A stretch of 64,000 bases of DNA from Paragordius varius (GCA_964247055.1 OZ176057.1:6200001-6264000); one strand, 5' to 3'; shown: positions 36,231-49,981, counted from the first letter of the stretch. The notes: a model not told the origin generated them from the sequence alone. Numbers and translations: made by a program.

Positions 36231-36592
36231 ATTGATTTCTTTTTTATTGGGTTACCTACTATAAGATTTTTACGGTAAACTATATAAAGATATAATTTTT
36301 TTGGTCATACCTTTTTTGGAACAATCAATCTTACCGAGCGCATAGTTAATTCCATCACAGATCATTCCAATTCATCTGCAAAAAATTAATACCCATATGG
36401 TGTGTTGAATTCCTCCATCAACACAAGTGTGTGGTTTTAAACAAAATTCGTGTTTTACAAGTATTCGCGGGAGATTCATTCACAAATAGATCTATTATAT
36501 GTTTTTTAAAAAGGCCACCAAAAACATAATTTGTTTATATAGTTTACCGTAAAAATTATAGGTAATTCCATGAAATAATTAGATGTGCATAC

Positions 36593-36962
36593 CTGCAGCA
36601 AGTCATTGGCTGACCATTGATCGGTGGCCTCTTTGCGCAAAGAGTTTTGTAAAAAATCGGTGAAAGCTCTCGAAATAGATTTCGGCAGGGTGGGGATCCC
36701 TGTTTTGATAATTTTATGTGATATCTAACTGAAAATAAAGGTAGAATTTAAAGATAAATCTAATTTCTAAACTCCACTTTATAGCGTATGGAGGGTTTCC
36801 TACAACTAATTTGATTGGTATTATTCCAAGGACCAAATGCACTTTGCAATAATAAGAGTCTCGACAGAACATGTCGTAGGCCATGTAAAATGGCGTTCCG
36901 ACGATGTCTGAAGTAAAATTGGTTGAACGGAAGCAGGAAATACCAAAGTCAACCATATCCAT
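36593..36962 (-). pseudogene. STE20-like kinase C-lobe fragment, minus arm, unit 1
   Basis: Reads MVDFGISCFRSTNFTSDIVG, TPFYMAYDM, VGNPPYAIK; then, after an intron-like break, GIPTLPKSISRAFTDFLQNS, LRKEATDQWSANDLLQ ending at a GT donor (36,592). Block order and the TLP...FTDFL...RWSA pattern resemble STE20/GCK kinases. All four minus arms share a 2-bp loss after KVHL (the DLWSFG block), so the fragment was already broken before it was amplified. Confidence 0.6.
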
Positions 36963-38639
36963 ATAATAGATTAAATGAACGCTTTTTTCTCATATCAAAG
37001 TTTAAATGTTATGAAACAATGGGCTAAAATAAAAAATTAATTAATCAAAATATGTTTGGTATAATTATCGTTTCAGGCATTTGATTAGTAATACAACTAA
37101 GTATGATATGATTAGAATAACTTTATTAAAATATGATTAACCATGATAAATGTCATCAAACTAAAACACACAAAAATATATATTATGTTAATAGCACAAC
37201 AAATGAAATTCAAATGATTTTTCAATCGTACAACTAAGCTATAATGAATAATGATGAAAGATGGTATGAAACTAGCGGCAACCTAAATAGTGGCGGAATG
37301 ACAGTGTAAAACCCTTAATCTGAATATTCACAAAATTAAATAATTTAAACTAAGAGGATATTAAAAATTTTGTTGCATTAGAGATCATCAACAATTATCT
37401 TGTTGATTCTAACGACAAAAAATATAAATTATAAATACTAAAGTAAACCTTGAATCTACCATTAACATACATGAAAATTCTGTTATATGTTAAATACAAC
37501 ATTTTACCTCGAAAGAAATAGCGATTGTAATTTTTGGTCCGCAAGAATTTCTGAAAATTAAATGAAGGTAAATCCGATAACAGTTAAATCTTTACCAGAG
37601 CACTTTTGCTTGTTATATGAAGCAACTCAATTCCAAAATGGTAAAGCTACATTTACCCCATTCATAAAAATAAGAAACTTAGATTGCGCCAAATATCGGC
37701 CCAAAGTATTAGCTCACTGAAAAAAAAATTTTAACCGTTATTAAAAATTGAATTTTAAATAAAACAATTATTAAAAAAAATTCTCCTTTCAGAAGGTATA
37801 ATCACTTTAGAACCCATATTCATATCAATAAGAAAACAATTTAGCTAATGGTATATTATGACATTTTTATGGTTTCGAAAGCATTTGTCACCATGCCCCC
37901 GGAAAAATAAAATGCATAATATCGGTCTCTCTCCGTCCGTTTCTTACTGAAGCCTGCAAAAACTTGGGTCATCCCAAAAAGATTGTATTGATTCATTTGC
38001 TAAAGATTATTTAATTTAATATTCCTTATATTACTTGGTCCCACATTATCGAACATGCTTTTATAATCCAATGGAATATCAATATCTGGGCTAAACTATT
38101 AATACCTTTTAAATAAAAACTATTTTATAATGATCTCTTTAATAGCCATCCCTAGGTCTAGATGTACATTTTATATCATTATTGTAAGCTAGTAATATTG
38201 TTACATTGCAAATAAATTCATATTTTTATTTCATATTTATTTTATGGGTAGATTATCCTTAAATATATACGTTGGGCAAAATTACGATTTTGAAATTTTT
38301 CTAGCTCAAAGCGATTTCATAATTAACACAGTACCTTTTCATTCTTTTGTGGACGATCAAAATTTTGGGTCGTTTTATATCTCAGAGTTTAACTAACCTT
38401 GTAAATAAGCTACTGTTTAAAAGGTTGTCTTTGTATTTTATTATCAATACAAAATTGGTATTCCTCTGAAACTTGATTGAAAAATCAGCTTATTTTTATA
38501 ATCAATATCAGATATACGCCTTGAAATGTTTCTGGAGGCTTCCTAAATTTATTTATTGGCATTTTTAACATTATACATAACTACGGTGCATGAAATGATA
38601 AGTTTTATACTGGTGGGTTGAATAGGAAAATATGTGGTT

Positions 38640-39545
38640 CAATCGGCGACGGCGCATTCATATAAAATATTTCCAATTTTAAAATATGGACGGGCACTTT
38701 TATGGAAAATTGCTTTAAAGTCAATATTTTTGAAAAAAGGGGCTGTTTGGGGCATGCTTAAGAATTAAAACAAAAATATAGCACTGACAGCGCCCATAAA
38801 TTTTTCGAAAACTTATATTTAAGTCATAAATTGTTCAAATAAACAATTTTTAAAATGGGCAGGGCAAAACTGACGGCCTTAATTCAAAAAAGAGCTTCAC
38901 CCTTTGCTGCAATCGTAAAACATTATAGAAATTTGTTAAAAAACATTTTTACAAGGATGGGGCTAGACTCGGCAAATTCATTTTTGGTGAATTTGTAATT
39001 AATAATGAAAAACACCACGTTTAAATATGCATGGACCTCACGCTATCCAAAAATTTTCAATCTTAAAATTATAAATCTTCTATATTCATGCTAAGTAGGG
39101 CTCATTTGGGGGCCTCTTTCCTGAAATAAGGAGTAAATTTAAAAAATAGCTTAGTCATTGTCGGCACTATTGCAAAACAATGGAAGTACACTATTGAATT
39201 TGGATGAGCCTACACTGTTTCCAAAAAATTGCTTCAACGTGAATATTGTCTTAAAACCCGTATTTTTAGACTATGTAGGGCCAAATTGAGTGGCTAATAT
39301 AAAAAAGGCTTAAGTTTCGGCGCAAGAAAATAATTTGAAAATGTTTTATTACAACTGACTGTACCTGTAAGTTTTGTTAATGTCGTGTCAAAACCAACAA
39401 TTCTTTCACAACCCCATTTCCATATAAGTGAGGGGCTAAACAGAGGGGCTAATTTTAAAAGGGCTTAGTCACCCTCATTGCCTTTGCGAAACATTATTGG
39501 ACACTGTGTTATTAGAAGAAATGAATATAAAGAAGCATTTATCCA
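38640..39545. repeat. About 190-bp satellite-like subrepeats, unit 1
   Basis: About five drifting direct repeats built around AAAATTGCTTCAACGT, GACTATGTAGGGCCAAATTG, GGGCTTAGTCACxxTCGGCGC and AAACAATGAAAGTACACTAT. Relatively G+C-rich for this window. Matching tracts lie at 50,770-51,845 and 62,800-63,850. Confidence 0.65.
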
Positions 39546-40824
39546 TTTAGTAATTTAAATGTAATAAAATGGCTATTTACTGTACAAACATATTGGAGGA
39601 TACGACGATTCTGGACATAATAGTATCATAAATTTCATAAAAATTTGGTTATATTTTATTGACATTTTCCCGCGGTTTAGATAAAAAAATATCTTGAATC
39701 AAAAAATTTATAATTTATTATGTTATTTTTCTACTCGTTTTTAACATAATGATGTCTATGACAAACAGCCCTTTAGATAAAATTCTATTATAACTAAAAA
39801 AATGCATGCTAAAGCTTGGTATATACATTTAGCGTTTTAAATAACTTTGTTCGATTTTCATATTTTTATAAAAAATAAAGGCAACACATATTAATAGGTA
39901 TAGCGTTCTAAATAATTTGTACGATTGTGGCATTTTTTAAAACTAAAAGTTACATGTTTAAATATATTAATAAAATGTTAGATTTGATGCGTTCTAAATA
40001 ATTTGTTCGATTGCCACTTTTTCATAAATTTACACAAAGCTACATCGTTTAATTAATACAATGATATAATTGCTGTTTGATGTGCTTATGCGATTTTTTG
40101 GGACCACGACCCTATGCTAAATTGTACAAAATACATGAGTGAAAAATTGGACATAACGGTTTGACAAAAATATGTTCACAATAACGGAATTAACAAAAAG
40201 CGTATATTTGGATTTGGATTCTTGGGGAGAATTATAGATATTTTTTAAATAATTATCCCTAATCAAACACATCTAACTAAAACGAACTAATTGAGAGCTA
40301 AAAACAGTATTAATCATAGAGCCAAAGTTATTAGAATTCAAGCAATAAACCAAAACAACTAGTCAAGTAATTACTACAAATATTTAAATTTGAATTTATA
40401 GGCTTAAATTAAATTTTTTTATCTGTGTATTAAAAATTCTTTAGCCAATGTGATATAAATCTTTGCATTTTGCAATAATAACACAGATAAAGCAAAATAA
40501 AACCAGACAAGTACAATGCAAAAATAATGACATTTAAACTACAAAACAATTACAACACATCAATCATTTTAAAATAATAAAAACCTTATTTGCAAAATGC
40601 AAAACATTATCCAACAATCGTCTATAACAGTTCGTAAAATACACATTACTCACTTAATTTTAATTAAATTAGCATCATATAAAAATTGAACTGATTAATG
40701 AAATTATGTAGTGTGCTGTCAAAATATTTCATATGCTAATTTATTTTTGACTAAAAATTAAAAAAATAAACTTGTCGGTCAGGTTATCAAATTGATAACA
40801 TTATACCAAACACTTTATTAAATA

Positions 40825-41215
40825 ATGTATTATATGGTTGACTTTGGCCTTTCCGTCCTTCGTTCAAGCAACATTACTCCAGACATTGTTGGAGCACCCC
40901 TTTATATGGCCTACGACATGCTCGGTCTAGATACCTATGATCACAAAGTAGACCTTAGGTTCTTGATTGTAATAATCAAATTAGTTGAAGACAACAACCC
41001 TACAAAAGTTGACATTTAGTAAATCACGTAACTATACTATTTATCATTTAATATTCTACCTATAATTTTTGTTAGATACTACATAAAATCATCTAAACAA
41101 GGACACCAACCCAGCCCAAATTAATTTCCACAGTTTTCACTGATATTTTACAAGACTTATGCGCAAACAGGCTAGCGATAGATGGTCAGCCTATGAATTT
41201 ATGCATATATACATA
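40825..41215 (+). pseudogene. Kinase C-lobe fragment, plus arm, unit 2
   Basis: The most open of the plus arms: MVDFGLSVLRSSNITPDIVG, APLYMAYDMLGLDTYD, then KVDL and IVIIKLVED before a stop. The second half (CTGATATTTTACAAGACTTA, CGATAGATGGTCAGCCTATG) is no longer in frame. A fragment only. Confidence 0.6.
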
Positions 41216-41582
41216 ATTAATTGATTTCATTTTTATTGGGTTACCTACTATAAGATTTTACGGTAAACTATATAAAAATATAAAATTTTTGGTCATACCT
41301 TTTTTGGAACAATCAATCTCTCCGAATAAAGAGCGCATAGTTAATTCCATCATAGATCATTCCAATTCATCTGCAAAATATTAATACCCATATGGTGTGT
41401 TGAATTCCTCCATCAACACAAGTGTGTAGTTTAAACAAAATTCGTTTTTTACAAGTATTCGCGGGAGATCCATTCACAAATAGATCTATTAAATGTTGTC
41501 TTAAAAGGGCTACCAAAAACATAATTTGTTTATATAGTTTGCCGTAAAATTATAGGTAATTCGATGAAAATATTTATGTGTA

Positions 41583-41956
41583 TACCTGCAGCAAGTCATT
41601 GGCCGACCATCGATCGGTGGCCTCTTTGCGCAAAGAGTTTTGCAAAAAATCAGTGAAAGCTCTCGAAATAGATTTCGGCAGAGTTGGGGTCCTTGTTTCG
41701 TTGATTTTATGTGATATCTAACTGAAAATGAAGGTAGATTTTAAAGATAAATCTAATTTCCAAACTCCACTTTATGCCATATGGAGGGTTTCCTACAACT
41801 AATTTGATTAGTATAATTCCAAAGGACCAAATGCACTTTGCAATCATAAGAGTCTCGACAGAGCATGTCGTAGGACATGTAAAATGGCGTTCCGACGATG
41901 TCTGAAGTAAAATTGGTTGAACGGAAGCAGGAAATACCAAAGTCAACCATATCCAT
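41583..41956 (-). pseudogene. STE20-like kinase C-lobe fragment, minus arm, unit 2
   Basis: As in unit 1: MVDFGISCFRSTNFTSDIVG, TPFYMSYDML, SFGIILIKLVVGNPPYGIK in the neighbouring frame, then the TLPKSISRAFTDFLQ block. Shares the inherited loss at the DLW position. Confidence 0.6.
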
Positions 41957-43491
41957 ATAATAGATTAAATGAACGCTTTTTTCTCATATCAAAGTTTAAA
42001 TGTTATGAAACAATGGGCTAAAATGAAAAATTAATCAATCAAAATATGTTTGGTATAATTTTCGTAATTTAGGGCATTTGATTAGTAATACAACAACGTA
42101 TGATATGATTCGTAAAACTTTATTAAAATTTGATTAACCTAAAATAAATGTCATTAAACTAAAACACACAAAAATATATAATATGTTTACTAGCATAACA
42201 AATGAGATTCAAATGCTTTTTCAATCGTACAACTAAGCCATAATGAATAATGATGAAAGATGGTATAAACTAGCGGCAACCTAAATAATAGCGGAACGAC
42301 AGTATAAAACCCTTCATCTAAATATTCACAAAATTAAATAATTCAAACCAAGAGGATATTAAAAATTTTGTTGCATTAGAGACCATCAACAATTATCTTG
42401 TTGATTCTAACGACAAAAAATAATTTAAAAAAATTATAAATACTAAAGTAAACCTTGAATCTACCATTAACATACATGAAAATTCTGTTATATGTTAAAT
42501 ACATGATTTTACCTCGAAAGAAATAGCGATTGTAATTTTTGGTCCGCAAGAATCTCTGAATATTATGAAGGTAAATCCGATAACAGTGAAATCTTTAGCA
42601 GAGCACTTTTACTTAATATATAAAAGTGACTCAATTCCAAATGCTATTTAAGCTACCTTTGGTCCATCTATGAAAATAGGATTAGCCTTGATTGCGCCAT
42701 CTATCGGCCCTTAAAACAATTAGCTCACTGAAAAAAAAAATTTTTAACCGCTATTTAAAATAAAATTTAAGATAAAGCAAACATTAATGATAACTTCTCT
42801 TCCCAAAAGGTAAAAGCACTTCAGAACCCATATTCATCTCAATAAGAAAAATATTTAGCTAATGGATTATTATGACATTTTTATGGTTTCGAAAGCATTT
42901 GTCACTATCCCCAGAAAAAAATAATATGCATACAGTCGGTTTCTCCCTGTCTAATCCATACTGAAGCCAGCTAAAACTTGGCTTATCACAAAAAGATTAA
43001 AAACATAAAACAGATTCTGAAATATATGGAGATCTTTACCCCAATGAATTAGAACAAATAGCAACGTATTGATTTGCTACTCAGGCTACATAGACATGTC
43101 CTGTATAGAGTCTTCTGCCAAAGATTTTTTAATTTACATATTCGCCCTAAAACTTAATTTCACATCACCGAACAAGCTTTTATAATCCAATTGAATAATA
43201 CCAATATCTGGGCTAAACTAATAATACATTTTAAATAAAAACTATTTTATGATCATCTCTTAAATAGCGATTTTGTGATCTAGATCTATCATTTGTGTAT
43301 CACTATTGTAAGCTATATACCATAGGTAATAATGGTAACCACTGCAAATATTACTAAAAATAAAATGCGCATTTAGGGATTTCAATAATTTTTATGACCT
43401 GTAAATTAGCGATATAACCGTTGATAAATACCGACATTTCCTGTAACAAATCATCATTACCACAAATGTTTTCAATCAAACTTAAAGATAC

Positions 43492-43768
43492 AGTAAAACT
43501 TGAAAAACGAAAAAATATAAAGTTGATTATTATTTTCTAAAAACCATACTTTTTAATTTTTTATTTTTCTAAATATAACTGATTGTTTGTTAACTGAGAA
43601 ATAAGAAGTAGAATAAATTGGTAAAACAATCAATTATATATTTTACGATTGAATTTATATTGATTATTATAGGATAAATTAAGGTTTGAAAAAGTATGGT
43701 AGTGTTTTGTAAAAAAAATTTGACTTTATATTCTTAAGTTTTGTTTGATATAATTTGATACTGTCAAT
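43492..43768. mobile_element. F1 MITE copy upstream of gene X copy 2
   Basis: Left ATACAGTAAAACTTGAAAAA; right AAAGTATGGTAGTGTTTTGT and ends near ATTTGATACTGT. A second F1 right arm at 43,975-44,038 ends TCAATTTTTACTGTAC immediately before gene X. Confidence 0.6.
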
Positions 43769-44049
43769 TTCTTCTAAATTATATATTGCAAAATGTTATT
43801 TTAAACTTTTAATTTCGGCAAAAATTTAAAAAAAACACAAATCTTTTTGTAAACACACAACTGAACTTTGGTTCTCTAAACAAACAACATAATTACTAAT
43901 GTGAAAATTGAGGTGTTAGCAAGTTATCTAATACTTTTCCATTGCCTCGAAGTCATATGCGATAAAATAACAAGTTTAAAAACTGCGGTCATTTTATAAA
44001 TTTGTTTTTACGTTTCGTCCGCATTCAATTTTTACTGTACATACTAGAT

Positions 44050-45754
44050 CACTGAGACCCATGATAGTAAGATTAGAAAATAATGGTTTTCTCTGTTCAT
44101 GCAGTCTGTTTGAGTTACTTTGCGGCCTTCGGAATCAAATTGTGAATGTAATCCTGGCAGCCAAAGCAAGTATAATCAATCACGATATTATGAGAGTGAA
44201 TTACCCCTGGTAACATGTAATGCCTACAATAACGTGGAAAAAAGTTTGAGTTGTGTAACACCACTGCTGAGTCTTTATGGTTATTCCAGTTACAATTGTT
44301 ACTTTTACATAGAAAATTTGAAGAGTAAGCGTTGATTTCTATTATGAGACGGACTGTTTTTAAATTTATTAAACAGCAGAACCTACCGATTATATGATTG
44401 AACCAGAAATTATGATTATGTTGGGTTTTATTGTGAAAATTCTTATTTTTTATATTAAAAAATGATAATTTTGATTGATTCCGATTAAATTTTTTTTTTG
44501 TAAATCTTTGGCCCTGAATTGATACTAAACTCCAAAATTTCAGAGTTAACAGCCAAAAACCAAAATTACTTCTAAATAAGAGTATGATGACGTTTGGTAT
44601 AAAGAAAAGCACAATTATATATTGACCAGTTTATCAAATAAGTTATCCCGACAATTATTAATATTTTTTACAATCTACATAAACCAATGTGCCAAGCGTA
44701 CCCTTAGGTAACATCACATATTGGTTTCCCACTTGTGGTCCAGAAAAAGAGACCAGTAAAGGCCGAGCAAAAACTAATATTTGTAATCAGCAAAGTGGGA
44801 AAAAAAATTCAACCAATGCCCGCGCCAAAACTATTTGAGATGTCCGCTGGAGAAGACATGGGTATGCATTTAGACTTGTATGCAAATGATATTTTGCGTG
44901 CGCTCGAAAAAAGTATCGACCAATATGTCACCACGCATCGGAATGTTTATAAGATTGAAAAAGATGTGAGAGGTAATACCGTATACAATTTTTTGAATTA
45001 TGGTTTATACGATAATAATAACAGCAATGGAACCGGATGGAACTGGAATTCCATCACTTATATAGCAAGATTCTATGATGAAAGTTTAGATTACCCAGCC
45101 GATTTAAGCGATAGAATGATTATAGCTGAGCTAGGGACCTATATTACGACACAGCGGACAAGAGTTGAAAAATTGAGTTTGGCGGCTAGCAGTGCCTACG
45201 GGTCGGCCATCGATCTGAATAAACTGCAACAAGCCCTGTCTGAGCCGACATACGAATCTCTCATACAATGGGACCAAGAAAATTATCTAAATGATGAAGC
45301 TTTTGTACTAGGCTCGCAAACAGGGGATATCCTTTCAACTTTCTTATCGAAAAAGGCGCAATATGTTAAACAAAGTCCCCTCGAAACGAGCAACGGAGGA
45401 CAAATGAATTCTCAAACAAATGCCGCCCAAAACGTGGCTAATCAACCAAATACTTCCAATGTTAATCAAGAAAGGAGAACAGAGATGGAAACGCATAACG
45501 TCCTTGGTATGTGGCTTATTTTTGGATATAATTATATTCGGCAAGATTGCTTATCGGAAATCGAAATGTCTCAAATAACCTTACCACAACTTTTGTAACC
45601 GATCATTTTCACATGTGCAGTTATTCTTATTACCAGCATATTTTTATGGTTTATATATCACACGACGTATATGAATCTGTACGTAAAACTAAATCAACCC
45701 ATAATGGATTCAGATGTTCCTGTTAATGAGAATAAATTAATTAAAAAGAGGTGA
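44050..45754 (+). CDS. Gene X copy 2, unrecognised, possible membrane protein
   Basis: I do not recognise this family. The 5' exon, about 44,115-44,328, encodes a Cys-containing stretch (SNCECNPGSQSKYNQSRYYE, TCNAYNNVEKSLSCVTPLL) and ends at a GT donor (AAGAGTAAGC). A long exon after AG at 44,708 is open from 44,709 to 45,598 in one frame: QKLIFVISKVGKKIQPMPAP, LDLYANDILRALEKSIDQYV, ARFYDESLDYPADLSDRMII, YITTQRTRVEKLSLAASSAY, LIQWDQENYLNDEAFVLGSQ, then an Asn/Gln-rich stretch. A TAA at 45,596-45,598 precedes IIFTCAVILITSIFLWFIYH (one TM helix) and a short acidic/basic tail ending at 45,754; copy 1 has TAC there. The 5' exon phase fits a different frame at the start of the long exon (SNITYWFPTCG), so the upstream model is unsettled. 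It may be a soluble form or a dying gene. Confidence 0.5.
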
Positions 45755-47447
45755 ATGGCGTTTGTGATATAAAATTAATGGTTTTACATTTTCTGATAAA
45801 TACTTTTATCTCTAGAATCCAATGAGAACCTTATCACCGTTGCATAAGAGGAATCTCAAAATGTTCTATTTAATTACCGTTCTACTCATAAGGTCCAGAT
45901 TTTGGGTTAAATACATATTCGATTAATTCTTTTTAAATTAAAAATAAAATATATATATAAATTTAGGCAAGATAATCTATTTAACAAAATGAGCGAAAAT
46001 TTTGCCATTTTCTGATATGGATACGACAAAAGTGTGGACAACTAAAATACTCGTAAAGGATCAAAAAAACATTGTGATTATCCTGATACATTTTCCTATC
46101 AGAATATATAAATATCATCACACTGTTTTATTAAATGAAATGTCAAATATATTTATCAACTATCTAAAATCACCTAAATACTAATAATTTAATTATTTTT
46201 GTGCAATATTGAAAAATAAGCCACAAAATTTCTTGGCCATAAATATAAAAGATTGGTCTAACATTTTTCTGCTGATTACATAAAAAATTAATTTGAGAAA
46301 AAAATCAGATAAAATCGAATTTTTTTACTTCAACTTTGGTTTTAATAAAATTATGTCTCTGGCAAACACCCGTTTATATAAATCTAAAAATATAACTCAA
46401 AAAATGCATGTCAAAAGGATGGTATGTACATTTAACGTTCTAAATAATTTGTTCGATTGTCATCTTTTATAAACTAACATAAAGGCAACATCATATAAAT
46501 ATATTAATTGGTATAGCGTTCTAAATAATTTGTTCGATTGTTACATTTTTATATTAACACAAAATTCCATCGTTTAAATATAATAAAATGTTATATTTGT
46601 GTAACGGTCTAAATTATTTGTTCAATTGTCACATATTCATAAATTTACACAAAGCTACATCGTTTAAATATATTATCTTATATTTGCTGTTTGCTACCTT
46701 TATGCGATTTTTGAGAGAAAATCACGACCCTATGCTAAATTGTACAAAATACATGAGTAAAAAATTGGACAGAAGGTAACGGATTGACAAAAATTTATTC
46801 ACAATAACGGAATTATCCAAAAGAATATTTTTGGATGTGGATTCTTGGGGAGAATTATAGAATTATATTTTAAATAATTACCCCTAATCAAACGCATCTA
46901 ACTAACATGAACTAATTGAGGGCTAAAAACAGTATTAATCATAACGCCAAAGATATTAGTATTCAAGCAATAAACCAGAACAACTAGTCAAGTAACTAAT
47001 AAAGTTTAAAATTTGAATAATTTATAATTTAATGTTTGTTTAAAATTAGGCAAAGCGATATGAATGCTTTTGCAATAAAATTAACTATATCAATTAGCAA
47101 TTACAGATAAAGCAAAATAAAACCAGACAAGTACAATGCAAAAATAATGACATTTGAACTACAAAACAATTACAATACATCAATCATTTTAAAATATTAA
47201 AAACCTTATTTTCAAATTGTAAAACATTATCCAATCGTCTATAACAGTTCATCGTAAAATATAGTGGTTTTAGAATTACTCAATAAATTCTAATTGTATT
47301 AGCATCATATATAAAATTGAACTGATTAATGGATTATGTAGCGTACTGTCAAAATATTTCAATAAAATTTATTTTTGACTAAAAATCAAAAAAATAAACT
47401 TGTCAGTCAGTTTATCAAATCAATATCATTATATCACACATATTAAA

Positions 47448-47840
47448 TAATGTATTTTATAATTGATTTTGGCCTTTCCGTCCTTCGTTCAAGCAACATT
47501 ACTCCAGACATTGTTGGAACACCCCTTTATATGGCCTACGACATGCTCTGTCGAGACACCTATGTTTAAAAAGTAGGCACTAGGTTCTTGGGAATTGTAA
47601 TAATCAAATTAGTTGAAGGCAACAATCCTCCAAACATTGACATTTAGCGGAATCACGTAATTATACTATTTATCATTTTAAATTCGACCTTTATTTTTTG
47701 TTAGATACTACATAAAATCATCTAAACAAGGACACCAACCCTGCCGGAACCAATTTCCACAGTTTTCACTGATTTTTACATGACTTTATGCGCAAACAGG
47801 CCACCGATAGATGGTCAGCCTATGAATTTATGAATTTATA
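47448..47840 (+). pseudogene. Kinase C-lobe fragment, plus arm, unit 3
   Basis: Reads FGLSVLRSSNITPDIVGTPL then YMAYDMLCRDTY, followed by LGIVIIKLVEGNNPPN before a stop. The GTP of the activation segment is kept here, while units 1 and 2 have GAP. Confidence 0.55.
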
Positions 47841-48221
47841 CATAATTAATTGATTTCTTTTTCATTGGGTTACCTATTTTATAAATTTTACGGTACACTA
47901 GATAAAGATATAATTTTTTTGGTCGCACCTTTCTTAAAACAATCAATCTCTCCAAATTGAGAGCGCATAGTTAATTCCATCACAGATCCATTCCAATTCA
48001 AATCTGCAAAAAATTAATACCCATATGGTGTGTTGGATTACTCCATCAACACAAGTGTGTTGTTTAAACAAAATTCGTGTTTTACAAGTATTAGCGGGAA
48101 ATCATTCCAAAAAACAGCACTTAGATCTATTAAAAAAGGCTTTCAAAAACATTATTTGGTTATATAGTTTACCGTAAAAGTTATAGGCAATTCAATGAAA
48201 ATATTAATGTGTATACCTGCA

Positions 48222-48584
48222 GCAAGTCATTGGCCGACCATCAATTGGTGGCCACTTTGCGCAAAGAGTTTTGTAAGAAATCGGTGAAAGCTCTAGAAAT
48301 AGATTTTGGCAGAGTGGAGGTCCCTGTTTCGACGATAATCTGTAGGATCTAACATAAAACGAAAGTGGAATTTAAAGATAAATCTAATTTTCAAACTCCA
48401 CTTTATGCCGTATGGAGGGTTTCCTACAACTAATTTGATTGGTATTATTCCAAAGGACAAAATGCACTTTGCAATCATAGGAAGCTCGACAGAGCATGTA
48501 GGCCGTGTAAAATGGCGTTCCGACGATGTCTGAAGTAAAATTGGTTGAACGGAAACAGGAAATACCAAAGTCAACCATATCCAT
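48222..48584 (-). pseudogene. STE20-like kinase C-lobe fragment, minus arm, unit 3
   Basis: MVDFGISCFRSTNFTSDIVG, TPFYTAYML (three bases shorter than the others), then NPPYGIKWSLK in a shifted frame and the TDFLQ-like block. Same inherited break at the DLW position. Confidence 0.55.
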
Positions 48585-49981
48585 ATAATAAATAAAATAA
48601 ACACTTTTTTCTCATATCAAAGTTTGAATGCTATGAAACAATGGGCTAAAATAAAAAACTAATTAAAATATGTTTGGTATAATTTTCGTAATTTAAGGCA
48701 TTTGATTAGTAATACAACTAAGTATGATATGATTCGTATAACTTCATTTAAATTTGATTAACCATGATATGTCATCAAACTAAAACACGCAAAAATATAT
48801 TATATGTTTACTAGCACAACAAATGAGATTCGAATGATTTTTCAATCGTACAACTAAGCCATAATGAATAATGATGATAGATGGTATGAAACTAGCGGCA
48901 ACCTAAATAGTGACGGAATGACAGTTAATCTAAATATTCACAAAATTAAATAATTCAAACCAAGAGGATATTAAAAATAATTAAAAATTTTGTTGCATTA
49001 GAGACCATCAACAATTATCTTGTTGATTCTAACGACAAAAAATAATTGTGAAAAACTTATAAATACTAAAGTAAACCTTGAATCTACCATTAACATACAT
49101 GAAAATTCTGTTATATGTTAAATAAATGATTTTTACCTCGAAAGAAATAGCGATTGTAATTTTTGGTTCGCAAGAATCTCTGAATATTAAATGAAGGTAA
49201 ATCCGATAACAGTTAAATCTTTAGCAGAGCACTTTTACTTAATATATAAAAGTGACTCAATTCCAAATGCTATTAAAGCTACATTTAGTACATCCATAAA
49301 AATAAGGAATAGCCTCAGATTCAGCCAACTTCGGCCCTTAAAAGAATTAGCTCACAGAAAAAAAAGTATTTAAAATCAAATTTAAGATATAACAATCATT
49401 AATAATGAAACTCCTTTCAGAGGGTAAAAGCACTTTAGAACCCATATTCATATCAATAAGAAAAATATTTAGCTAATCGTTTATTATGACATTTTTATGG
49501 ATTCAAAGCATTTGTCACTATCCCCAGAGAAAAATAATATGCATACAGTCGGTTTCTCTCCGTCTAACCCTTACTGAAACCAGCGAAAACTTGGCTCATC
49601 ACAAAAAGATCAAAACATAAAACAGATTCTGAAATATATAAAGATCTTCACCCCAATGAATTAGAACAAATAGCAACATATTGATTTGCTACTCAAACTA
49701 CATAGACAGGTCCTGTATAGATTCATCTGCCAAAGATTTTTTAATTTACATATTCGCCCTAAAACTTAATTTCACATCACCGAACAAGCTTTTATAATCC
49801 AATATAATACCAATATCTGGGCTAAACTAATAATACATTTTAAATAAAAACTATTATATGATCATCTCTTTAATAGCGGTTTTGTGATCTAGATATATCA
49901 TTTGTATATCATTATTGTAAGCTATAAACCATAGGTATAATGGTAACCACTGCAAATAAATTCATAATTTAATTTCAATTT

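Larger units (their letters stand above)
32114..39790. repeat. Tandem array unit 1 (with gene X 3' flank)
   Basis: First of four related units. In order: 3' flank of gene X (also at 45,755-46,400); 90-bp minisatellite (32,775-32,990); block GACCACGACCCTATGCTAAA (33,012); kinase inverted pair (35,838-36,962); block GAAACTAGCGGCAACCTAAA (37,268); block TATCTGGGCTAAACTA (38,085); satellite subrepeats (38,640-39,545); and block TTCCCGCGGTTTAGATAAAA (39,666). About 2 kb at 33,725-35,740 is present only in this unit. Boundaries are approximate. No intact gene. Confidence 0.7.
39790..43350. repeat. Tandem array unit 2 (3'-truncated)
   Basis: Same order as unit 1: minisatellite (39,830-40,085), GACCACGACCCTATGCTAAA (40,103), kinase pair, GCGGCAACCTAAATA (42,274), TATCTGGGCTAAACTA (43,206). 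It stops after AATGGTAACCACTGCAAAT (about 43,348), before the satellite subrepeats, where it meets the flank of gene X copy 2. Confidence 0.7.
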
